Positions 42,950 through 54,900 of a stretch of DNA of 64,000 nt are shown here, piece by piece. The notes below the pieces were generated by a model. The model was not told where the DNA came from. It saw only the letters and a list, made by a program, of their open reading frames with translations, and searched no databases. The first letter of the stretch is position 1. Every line of letters begins with the position of its first letter. The stretch lies in NCBI RefSeq assembly GCF_900747795.2, contig NC_041401.2:402823-466822 (forward strand), written 5' to 3'. The position numbers and the translations under genes were made by a program. This DNA comes from Erpetoichthys calabaricus. Taxonomy: Eukaryota; Chordata; Cladistia; Polypteriformes; Polypteridae.

Positions 42950-45900
42950 ATCTATCATATTTAAACTAATAAATAATAACAATACAATAAATAATAGTGC
43001 AACTTCCAGTAATAATACTATTACTTCAAGACTTTAAAGCCCAGGTGCATTACACAGTATTCACCAAATAAAAATAAAATAAAACAAGTGCAACTTGGTG
43101 ATGACATCTTTACCAACTGAACCATCATTAAGGCAAACTGCAGTAATAGTGACCTCGCTTCAAGCTAAGCTGTATACATAAATAATAAAACTGCAACTTG
43201 CACTTATGATGCTACTTGTGTTGTAGCCCTACGGAAACATATTAGGGCCATGGTGAAGAAAAAAACAAAACTATATGTCGAGATTAAAGTCGACATTTCC
43301 ACTTTATTCTCGTAGTTTATTTTGTCATTCAAGTAGAATGTCGTAAAGTAAACTTCACCCTAAGATCAGTGTTTAATTCACTAGATTTTCTCAAACCCGT
43401 CATAAGTTATGTAGCATATTAAATGCTTTGTGTTGTGTTCCCTGACCCAGTTGTTAATCACTACGCTTCTTAAACTGATCTCCTCCGCACTAAGAGCAGG
43501 CGCAGGCAGTGATCGCCACACAGAACACATTCACTTCATGATATTTCTGCTCTCTGAACATGTAGAATGCTAAGATCAATTTTCATGATGAAATGCATTA
43601 AAGCAGGTATTAAACAAGCACGGTAGTGAGGCGGTAGTGCTGCTCCCTCGCAGTAAGGGGTCCCCAGGTGTACATTCAGTATAGAGAACTTTATGGCAGG
43701 TGTGACGAGGCTCCAGATAACTGGATGTATGAGTGGGTATCGCACAGGTTTAACTGAAATATCGTGTAAATATCAGAACAATATCAAACACAGAATTCAA
43801 TGGATGTTCTTCTGAGCGGACTTTCTTTATTGCACTCGTGCTGTCTGTCTGACGTACCTAATCCCAGTCCCTATCTTTCCTTTTTCTTTCTCCACATAAT
43901 CAATCACCACACGATAAACGTCTTTGTGAAATTAAACGTAGTTACAAACTTGGAGCACGGAGTGTTCAGAACTTCAAAAAAAAAAAAAATCTTTGGTACA
44001 CATGTTCAATTATGCCATCCATTCAGGGTTGCGCCCATCCCAGTAAGCATTGTGTGCAAGGCAGGAGCAAATCCTGAACGTGGCGCCAGCACATCGCAGG
44101 GTGAATACGAGCAACACATACACTAGCAGGGTCAATATAGCAGAACAAAACCCACCATCCTGCATGACTTTGAAAAAAACTGAAGCTCGCCGAGTAAACC
44201 CACCAGAAAAACAGGCAAATTCAAGGCAGAGTACACCAGGGAACCCCTTGTGGCAACGCAGCAGTGCACCCTCCACGCCGCGTGCCCACACATGATTAAT
44301 ACATGCTTTAATGCATTTCATCATGAAAATGATATCAAGTATTTATCTTAGCATTCTAAATGTTCAGAGAGCAGGAATGTCATGAAGTGAACGTGTTCTG
44401 TGCGGCGATCGCTGCCTGCGCCTCCTCTTAGTGCGGATGACGTCAGTTTAACACAAAGCATTTAATGTGCTACATAACTTATGACAGGTTTGAGAAAATC
44501 TAGTGAATTAAATGTTCATTTTAACGTGAAGTTTAGTTTACGAAGTTCTACTTTAATGACAAATTACAAGAATAAATTCAACATGTCGTCTTTAATCTCA
44601 ACATAAACATGTCGTCACACAATTACACAGTATTGAAAAAAAAAATAAAAGCAGTACAAGTTGGCTTGCAGTATTCTCCAGTAGTATAGAAGCAGTATTC
44701 ACACGTTTGAACATAATGGTGCACATCCGACCTTTTCAAACCAATGTATCTCCAGACATCAGACGTGGCTCCTTCTTCTGTGTCGTCATGTTCAACTTTA
44801 TCGTCTGCTACAGCTTCAGAATATTTTCTGTCCATTTTCACCGCTCCATACCTCCACTAACCTCCGCATGTACTCCGTTGCATTCGTGTTTAACGGTGCA
44901 GCAGTGAAAAAGGTCCCTCCTTAAACAGTTTACCGCTGCGCCACGTTCCGAACATTGTTTAGGCTTTTTAAACCGGTGTTGTGGTATAAGAAAAATCCAT
45001 ATCATCACAAAAATAAACGGATTTTGGTATGAACCAGTATACCATCCAGCACTACCTGACGCATACCTTCAGCGCCATTCTCTCCTGAGCGGCATTCCCA
45101 TCTTTATTTTACACTTCATGCCATTGGTGTGCCTTGTATGCTTTTACTCCTCCTCACACTTCCTCTTTCGCCAGACCAATCCGATTGCTCCGAGGGACTG
45201 GACACACAGACCTTAGTATTTTCTCATATTCTCCTCCTCTGGTCCTTAACGCCATATGCCATTCCAGTGGCGAGTGCAGGCTATGGCTCTGTCGGTGGCT
45301 GTGGCGAGGTCCTCCATGGTGCGTAGTTGATCCAGGAGTTGGCAGATCAGGAGGTCTTTCCCCGCAGTCGCATAGGCCGCTGTCATCAGAGTCATGTTGA
45401 CTTTGGATCTGCCAGTCCTGGGGCGCACGTTGGCCAGTCGGGGTCACCGCCAGCGGGTAGACGTTCTCTCACTTTATGCCATCGATTGTGTTGATGTTTC
45501 TGATGTGTTTGTGCCATAAGTCCGAGCTTGTTGCCGTTGAGCCTAGAGGTCTCTCGAGCATGAAGCTTTTGTGAGATTTGAGGCGTTTGACGACATTATT
45601 ATGGCCGTACAGTGGGGGTCCTTGAGTTTCTTTCGTTTTTCCTGTTTACTCTCTACATTTGTTCTTAATCCAGGGGAGCAATGGCGGCCAAGATGTAGAG
45701 GGCGTTGACGGGTGTCGGTTTTACATTTACATTTACATCATTTAGCAGACGCTCTTATCCAGAGCGACTTACAACAGTGTTTGTTAGTTTTTTTTCGCAT
45801 ACCCCTTGGGGTCAGAGCGCAGGGTCAGCCATTGTACAGCGCCACCTGGAGCAATTACAGGTTAAGGGCCTTGCTCAAGGGCCCAGCAGAGTAGGATCTC

Positions 45901-48900
45901 TTTTGGCACTGACGGGGATTCGAACCGGCAACCTTCGGGATACCAGCGCAGATCCTTAACCTCAGAGCCACCACTCCGCCCAGCCTTCATTGAGCTCAGG
46001 GTTGAGTTTTCTGGCATGTGATGATCGCTCCCATACTGGACACTGCTGTGGAGAGTGCGAGGGCAGGGTGGTAGGGTTGGCACCCCATCTGGTGTTGGCT
46101 AGTTTTCTGAGGGTGTTGTTAGTTTTCCACGTGAGCTCTGTAGGTCAGGGTTCAGATGGTGTTCGATTGGCACATAATTCCAGAGAATTTGTAGTTTCTT
46201 GTTTGCTTCCCGGTGGAAAGCAATGGTCTGTGTTTTGGTTGGATTTGCCATCTGATAGTTGAGAGATTCGACAGAGTGGATAGGAGGACGTTCTCGATGG
46301 TAGGGAAAGCTTTTTCCTGTGCTGTTACGCCAAGATAGTCGACATATAAGAAAGCCCTGTGTTTACTGCAGGTGGGCAAGTGGGCTGAACGCTGGTGTAG
46401 ATTGACTTGGGCGCCGCTGATGAACTACTGAAGTCAAGGTGAGACTTCATGAACACGGGATTCTCTGTGCATACCGAGTGACGTGAAGTAGAGCGGGGCA
46501 CGCTTGGCATACGTGTGAAGCGTTTTGGTCACCCAATGTGAAGTCCGTGTCCCGCTCTCGCTGGTATTGTCGTTAGTCTGTTTGAAGTAACTGAATGCAC
46601 TAAATGTTGCATTGCCACCATCTTTAAGTGTTTCGTCCTCTTTAGCATTTTTAATTAGCAGACATTTTATTTACCGCCACGTAAATAAAGGAGTTTGAGT
46701 TTTTACCAGGAAATTACCAACCAACAATAAAGAGTTAAAGCAGGTCAGGACAGGGTGAGTTCAATGAAAAGGACGAAATGAAAATGCTGCTGGTGCAAAG
46801 CGTGCGGCCCGCCTTGAGAAGTCGTCCAAGAACAACAGGCGGCGTGAAACTGAATGGGGCCGAGGCTGCCAAGTGTGCTGTGCTGACTCTGAAAAGTGGG
46901 CATTTCAGTCGTCATAATAATAATAAAAGGAAAACCAGAACCCTGGCGCTTATTTTCCATTTGCATTAAAGAGCATAAAACAACATTCTGGGATGTCAGG
47001 TTTAAGAGTGAAGTGGAACAGAATCGGCAGCAGAACGGGAGCCATGATTAAAAATCAAATGTAGGTGAAAAACGGGCCATGAAAGTTGCACATGAAGGGC
47101 TGTGGCTGTGGGTTTACTGACGGTGACAAAGAGCCCAGCAGTCAAAATGACAAATAGTGCAGTCTGGCATGGCAAGTGCGGGGTAACAAGATGCTGACAT
47201 TAGTGTGAGGAACAATCAGATGTCCTCTTCGAGTAATGCTCCCTGTCTGACTGTCGCATGAGGGCATCTGTCCTCTGAAGTGGCACACGTCCACACATTG
47301 AGCCATGTGTGTCACCAATAACAGAAAACGTCACATTTATGAGGTGGTATTAAAACCAACCAAATGGACGTGCTGTTGGCTAGTGTATCCATTGCAGTTT
47401 GCTCTGGAGGACGCCACTGGACACAGTTGGCAAGGAGGAGGGCAAAGAAAGCCAGACAGCAGCTTTTGATGTTTTGGCTGGCACTGCTGCTCCAGGAGAT
47501 GCGTGGGACAGAGAAAGGGGCCAGCGATCAGGGGGACTGAGACTGTCATCACAGCTGCTGGTCCTCCTCCATTGTTGTTTTGATGCTGGCCAACGACGAT
47601 GACGACGCTCCGCCCGTGTGTGTAGGCAGAATAACAACCAATCAAACAGACATGAACTCCGACCTGAGCGCTCTCCTTCCTGTCACATGGCCACGAATCG
47701 CATACGTATCCGACCTTGGACCACAAACGAAAGTGACTTGAATCCAATTTGGAAAGCTCGGATATCTGTGTCCCCCGGTAATGTGAACGTTTTTCTGGTG
47801 ACCCTCGAGGTTAAACGCATTGATAACCCACCCATTGTTAAACAGGGCAGGGTGTCTGCACTCTTTAAGAAATGAGCAGAGACCAGTAATCTGCTACAAT
47901 GTGACACTTGTGACTTCTTCATGGTGACTTGATGACATACGTGTAAGCATGAAGTGACACTGCTTGGATTCACGTAATAAAAGCCCTGCACTCGTTCACA
48001 TTTCACTAAGCTGCACGTCACCTCATCAGGGTCCACACATAATATCGGGAGCTCCTTTTTTAATCCAATCTTACAAATAATATTCTTACAAAATAATCGA
48101 AGTCTTAAGTAATAAATGTTATTCGCTGACCTCTATTTGTGTGTGCCGAGTCTCCATGTAGACACCCTTTTAAAATAATCCTGAATCAGTCGAAATTAAA
48201 GATCCAGCGGAGGACTCGGCTTTCTGTAATTCCACAGGTCACTCGTATCTCGAGGTGCTCACACTTTGCAGTCGTCTCGAGTTCCACCTCAGACTGAAAG
48301 GAGGCTCTGTGCCCGCTGCTTGTTGATGAATGGAGCAGACATTGGGAGGGACCACGCCGCTCCTACAATCCATGAAGTTCAGTATGGAGGTGCTTCACGC
48401 CGGCCGCTTTGTGCACGCGCTCAGTTTGGTCTCGCTGGCTGCTCTGAAATCCCCAACAGTTGCCCGCTTGCCCAGCCGGGTGAGGCACATTGCACTCCTT
48501 ATGCACTGCAGCACTTCAGCTGGCCATGTGTTTAGAGCGGAGCGACATTTACTGGAGTTGGCAACGCAACCTCAGGATCGACGCAGTCATGCAATGGAGG
48601 TGCTAGAAAGGCCAGCTGTGTTGGCAGGGAGGTCTCTTCAGGTGGGACTGGCATTCAGGAGCCCAGTCATTTGTAATGTAGTGACATGTGATTGTCACGC
48701 AGGGGTCTGCTGAGCTGGATGGCCACCTGTCGCCAGTTAACCATGTCAAGGTTCGGAGCACACACAGATAGAGTGCATTGCCGCACCCACCACAGTCACG
48801 TCAAGTCAAACTTGAAATATAAAGCACACTTACAAGAGTCGAACCTGAGCCAACGAAAGGATAAAAGAGACCGTGTGTGTGCGTGCACACTTATGATTAT

Positions 48901-51900
48901 ACACACAAACACACACCCATCACAAAACTGCAAACATAACCAACCAACACATGAAGATCAACTCCAAATCGCCAGCACACCCCGTTATCATCACACATAC
49001 AAACGTCGTGTCAGCCTCTTAAGGGTCACATGACTTGAACATGTGCGAGACGTGCTGGGGTTGTGCTTCAGGTCTTCGTGAAGCCTGGTGCCGTCCGAAC
49101 CCGTCCTGGTTTTCCTATCTTTACCAAGGAGAACTTCTTATGTGGGCAGGAGGCAAATGAAATGGGTGCTTGGAGCTCCCCGCCATGTCCAGGGCAGACT
49201 CCTGAAGCTCTGCTCGTTTGGAGGTGACGTTTATGGGTGACGTCGAGATTAAAGGATTTGTCCAAAGTGTCACTGCAGGACTTCAGTTGTGAGCCGCACA
49301 GCCTACATATGGCGCTGCTGTTATCCCGTCGTCCTGTCCCGTAGGAGGTCCGCACGTCTGGTTTAAGTGTCGGAGTGAAGCAGTAAGGCGCCTTATCCAC
49401 AGAAAGTCTTAACAGACACATCAGTGACATCATCAGACGCCACAAACGAGCAAAAATCTACACGTAGAAATTGAGTAGGCTAGTGATTCACGAGGTCGAG
49501 GTGGGCACTTTAAGAATCGTTGTCAAAGCGCTGAAACAGAAAATAACGATTAACTGGAAAATGGACACTTTGGCCCAGGGTTAGGGTTAAAAACGAAGAG
49601 CTCCACAAGGGCTTCTTGGGGTCCCATCTCGGCCACCTGGCCCACCCAAATGAGCCCTGGTGGCTGCTCTGACGTGACGGATTTGTTCAGAGTCATCGGG
49701 TCAAAGGCTGATAATGTGAAGAAGCGCTTTATTAAAGATCAGAGACACCTTGTGATGTCACCGAGCGATTGTTGTGATTTTTGCAGTGTTACTTTTTTTT
49801 TTCCCGTCAGGTTGAATGTCACCGTCTGTCTGTCACATACCTGTGGCTGGTCACGTATGCTGGGGCCTCCTGCTGACACGGGGCCTTCAGGGCCTACGCC
49901 TTAGTCAGATAAGAACTCGTCTGTTTACAACTCCCTCTCTGTAAGGAGAGCAGCTCACCAGGCCTCACTCGGGCACAGAGCCCAAGGTCCTCCCGGCTGA
50001 CTGCCCACCATGCTGTGGTAACGTTTGTGCAGAGTGCCCCCTTAAGTTTCAAACTGTGCCCCCATCTGCTTGTTGGAGAATTTGTATTGAGGGAAGAGCT
50101 GGAGTCCACCGTGCTGGTCAGACGATACCAAGACAGGTGGAGTCTGTTGAGGCGTCACAGAGGGTCTTGGGCAGATTTGCCCAGTGGACCAAGACGGTGA
50201 CTTTAAAATGAGTTCGTCAAGGCCACGGGGGACACAGCTGGAAACTTGTAAAGGGCGAATGTCACACAGAGGGAACCGCAGACACAAGTGACCAGGTAGT
50301 GTGGTGGACAGGAGGACTTCAGGGACCTTCAGAACCCACCTTGATGCCATTTTGATGGGACTGACATTGACACAATTTCATCTGTGATGATTCCTTGTCT
50401 CATTTAATGTCTCCGCAGGGTGACTGTGGTATAAAGCTGGTGCTAAAGACGCAGCCTGGCATTTTGTGGGACTCCTAAGTGAAGTGAGGTTGTTTCCACA
50501 AGCACTCCATGGGGCCAGAGGCCTGGCACAGCTTGGTGCCCATCACCTTTTCTAAAACTTTTCCTTGTCATTGTCACTGTTCTTGGTCTCCATGTCTCTG
50601 CTCTACTGGAGGTAAACGGACGAGAACTGATGGAAAGTCGGCCCTGAATTAAAAAAGAGACTAGAAGTGCCATCATGTCCGGCTTCAACCCTCTGCTGGT
50701 GGCTGTGCCACTGTGTCACGTCTCGCCAGGCGTTTCCTCACCTTAGTGAGGAGGACATGTGACGTTTGGCTCGTCTTAAATGGAAGGGCAGGATAAAGCA
50801 AAGGGGCCGTGATGAAGTAGCCTGATGCCCACATGCTGGTCGAGTGTCAGTGCTGGCTTTAGTCCTGGCATTCAGAAGAAGCTGGTGACATGAAGGGTCC
50901 TGGGGAGTCTGGGAGAGGCACGTGATGTTCACGCTGTCCTGTAGCCCTGAGCGGCAGCCATTTTTCTTGGTGGCACCTGCCATGTTTTTGGCTTTCCTCA
51001 ATCCACAGGACACTCGCTTGCACAGCCAGCGGTCTTCCTTCACCCGCTCCTCTCAGACTGGTCACGTGCTCGCCACGGTGTGCTGCTGGCCTCCCTCAAT
51101 GGACACTTTACAGGTTGTGCCGAGATGGCATTTAGAGCTCATGCTGGTAGAGCTTGACGGACTCTGACTGGTCTCAAGTAGGCGCTCTGTTGAGTCACCA
51201 GTAACGTGGGGCAGGGCCATCTTAACGCATGGGCACGCTGGCAGATGCCCCATGCTAATTTCTGTGTGCTGTGACTTGTGGAGTGGGGGGGCCCATGATG
51301 CTGTTAAGACGGCTCTGACGTGGAGCCCCTCATACGCCTGGCAGAGTGTCACTTCAGTGGTGTCAGGTGCCTGGTGCCACCAGGGGGTTCCCCCTTTCAC
51401 TGCACACTTGGTCAGTTAGGGGTGGTATGTGATGCCGTTGACATCGAGGTGTTGTCTTGATTTCTGAAAGTCAGGATGAGATTCGTTTGAAGAGCTCCGT
51501 ACCTTAATGGGGGCCTCGTTACCTTTGAGGGTCCTTCATTAACGTGTCACACATCTTGTCGCCCTGAGGCTGGCGAGTTTTGCAGGTGTAAAGTTGCGCC
51601 GCCCTGGTGGCCGTGTGAATGTTTTCCAGGAGCCACCTGTCATTGTCGTCTTCCATACTGCCGGGTTGTGACTGACGTGACATTCCGGACCGCCAAGCCC
51701 CTCTCCTGTCCACACGGTCCATTCATGCTGGCTGCTTCATATGCACTCGTGAACTTTCGGCTGAGCTGTCATTGGCCGTCGGCCCTCAGACCCGCCCTGC
51801 GATTTAAGACCAAATCAGACCTGCTTAACCAGTCACACCGCATTGCTGGCTGTCACAGCCGTGTGACACGACTTTCTAAGATTAAGTGAATGGAGGCCAC

Positions 51901-54900
51901 AACCTTGACTGTCAGTAGCAGGGTGGGCTCCGCGATGGGGCTGCCCAAACCTCAGTGCACCCCAGACTCTTCTGGCCAATCCCATAGGTGACGGGTCTAT
52001 TGGAGGTTCACCCTGTGCCCCGATGAGTAAAGACCGGACCACCGGATGCTCGCTGACAAGCTCTGCCCCCCCATACCCCCCAGAGAAGTCACTGGGCCCT
52101 TGCTAACTCTCCTCATGGAGGTCATGTGACCCTACCAGAGGGCTTTGTCGCAGACCCCCCCAAGGATCATCAGGACATCCAAACTGTTCATGGAGGGGCA
52201 CACACACCCAACGCGGACAGCACGGGACGCCGGCCAAGGGTCCGACATACAGTGCCACACAGGAGGGCAGGGTTGTGAGTCAAGCCTGGCAAGATTTTAA
52301 AATTCTGCTGTTCGGTGGTGGGGGTCTGCCCTGTTCCCACAGGCGCCACCAGTAGGAGGGCGAGAGTGAGTGGCTCAGGTGTGAAGACGGCCGTTTGGTA
52401 GTAAGTGCCCATGTTTGACGTGGCTGTGCCCGTGTGGGGTGCTATAAAGCAACTTAACGTGCACCTTGCTTGCTGGTTTTTGGCATAAATGAGGGTTTTC
52501 GGGGGTCAAGGGGGGGTCCAGGACAGCACCGGGAGCACAAGGGCACTGCGGAGACTCTTAGTAGGTAGGCGAGGTCCGCATCATTAATGACAGTACAAGC
52601 TAACGGTTCAGAGTCTTAAACGCCGCGCCCACTGAAGTGATGCGAGGCCACCAGGCGGTGGCACAGCGTATCGTGTGGAGTTCCACGACTGCGAATAGAG
52701 CGTGCGGTCTGTGCCCATCATTCTGATTCTGTCTGATCTGAGGCCCCCGGGTAAGCAGCACTGGAGCCTGGCATGAAGGAGCTCCTAAATGTGCCAGTGG
52801 GCTGAAGGCCAATGCCTTCTGCCATTTTTGGTTTAATCTTACAAGTGCAGTTGGTGACAGGATGGCAGAGGGCTGCGTTTTGTCACCTGTAGCGGTGGAA
52901 GGGAGCAAGCGACTCAGAAGCTCGTCTGTGTAAGCCACACAGGTTTGGTTGGTCGTGAAGAGTTGCGTCTTGATGCCCCCTCACGTGGCACAGCTTTTTC
53001 TGAGATTTCTTTCAGTCGTAGACTTCGGCAGTCGTGTAGTGTGACACCCCCAACAGAAGCAGCAGCGCCCACGGGTGTTTTAGACCTGAAAACAGAAGAG
53101 CGGCTCGTCGGTCTGCCACGGCGTGTTCTCCTCGTGCAGTGGGCAGTTCGCCTGGCATGGCCGTTGGCTGACAGAAAAGGGGGGAGAGCACCCGAGAATT
53201 TGGAAATATCGTGTAGCCCAACAAATGCGACATCCCCTCTGACGTTAGTCATGTGACTAAGTGCGGTGCCCGCCCTGTCCTTCCCCCCCGCCAGCAGCCC
53301 ACCCACTCACTCACCGCCCGTCTGTCCGTCTCCCCACAGGTTCCTGCTGTGTGCGGCTGGCAATCGCGTTGCAAGTGCTCAGCACCCAGAGCCAGGAGTG
53401 CCTGCACATCCTGGAGGGGCACCAGCAGCCTCGTTTCTGGACTCGTCCTGAACCCTGCCAATCATCTGCAGGTGAAGTGGGTGACCTCTTGGGGGGGTTT
53501 GGGTGGTCTTCCTGACTATGCTGACTCGCCGTCTCCCCCACAGCTCTACTCCTGCTCTGTGGATGGCACCATCAAGCTGTGGGACTTCACCGATGGACTG
53601 CTTATGAAGGTGCGTGTGACGGCCTCACTCTGCATGCCCAGGTTGGCATGACATTTTCTCACTCATGGCACGCATGTTCTTTTCCAGACCTTTCACACTC
53701 GCTACAAGCTGCTGGCCCTTTATGCCTCGGCTGCCCACCCAGGGGTCCTCTTTGGCAAGATCCCCGTGAACAATGAAGAAGCCTCAGGTAGTTAAGCAGC
53801 AGGGGGTGGCACTGGCCAGCCTGTCTTCCTTTGCCCCCTGTGCCCATTCTGACCTTTCTCTTTTACTTCCAGGGCTCTTCCAGCTGGTTGCGCTGAGGCT
53901 CCCCAAGTCATCGAGGCAGGAGGAGGACATCGCCGAGCTGTCCTGCGTCTTGATGGATGTCAGCCCGTCCCCGGGGGCCACGTGCTTCAGTAGCAGGGTT
54001 TGTAAGTGGCACGAGGGTGGCAGGGGGTCAGCACGATGGCACACACACCCTGACTCGCTCCCTTCTCTTTGTAGGGTGAATACATCGCCTCCGTCAAGGA
54101 CCTGAGTCTCCTCGTCTATTTCTTCTCATCACAGAAGGCTTTCAGGTAGGTGCCCCCCACCCCACCCACGCTCACTGTGCCACCCCGCGTAGGTTTTTTA
54201 GTGCCCCCCTGACGTGTTGCCTTTCTGCACAGCTTCTCTCTGAAGGCCACCGACAAGAAGGAAGTCAATAACGTCTTCACCTGCGTGGACTGCCATCCCA
54301 AGGAAGGACTGCATCGCCACTGGCCACATGGATGGGAAGATCCGTCTGTGGTGGGGTGGCACTTCTGAATGGGGGGCACCATGGGAGGAGTGGCTTGCTC
54401 AAGGGCTGCTTTTTCTTGCAGGAGAAACTTCAACCAGAAGAAGATGTACACCTACTGCACCATGCACTGGCCACACAGTGCCGTCAATGACCTGGCATTC
54501 ACCCCTGAAGGTGAGGTGGAGTGTCTGTGTGCCTCTTGGGCAGCACGGTTTCTATTGCCAGTGTGCCAGGCTCATACCCACCTCTCTATGTTCTCACAGG
54601 CATCAATCTGCTGAAGTGGCGGCGTCGAGTCGGTGCTGGTGCAGTGGCGCTACGATGAAACCCCAGAAGAGAGACTTCTTGCCACGACCTGGGGGCGCCA
54701 TTGAGCTTGTGGCCGTCTCTCCTGACGGGTCCCTGCTCTGCACCTCTCACAGCGACAACAGTAAGTGCAGGGTCCCCCGTGCCCGGGGGTCCGACCTGTC
54801 GGGGGCACACACTAATGCAGCTGTTTCTCCCCACAGAGCTGACCATCATCCACAGCAGCCTGAAGGTGGCATCTGTCATCCAGGGCCTGATCAGAGGTGC

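Larger units (their letters stand above)
41816..45054. mobile_element. Putative hAT-like element, 3.2 kb, non-autonomous
   Basis: The ends are inverted: TAGTGCTGGGCAGTA at the left and the reverse complement of TAGTGCTGGATGGTATACTG at the right. Only the first nine bases match perfectly, so the ends are decayed. Flanking 8-mers AACGACGC and CCTGACGC agree at the last five bases, consistent with an old 8-bp duplication. No transposase is seen. It contains a family-1 SINE, a LINE tail with (ATCT)n, and a long inverted repeat. Confidence 0.5.

Noticed and set aside
48266-48713. 127-codon plus-strand frame in WDR75 intron 1
   Set aside because: No family match, no splice context and no conservation evidence. 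It is probably chance.
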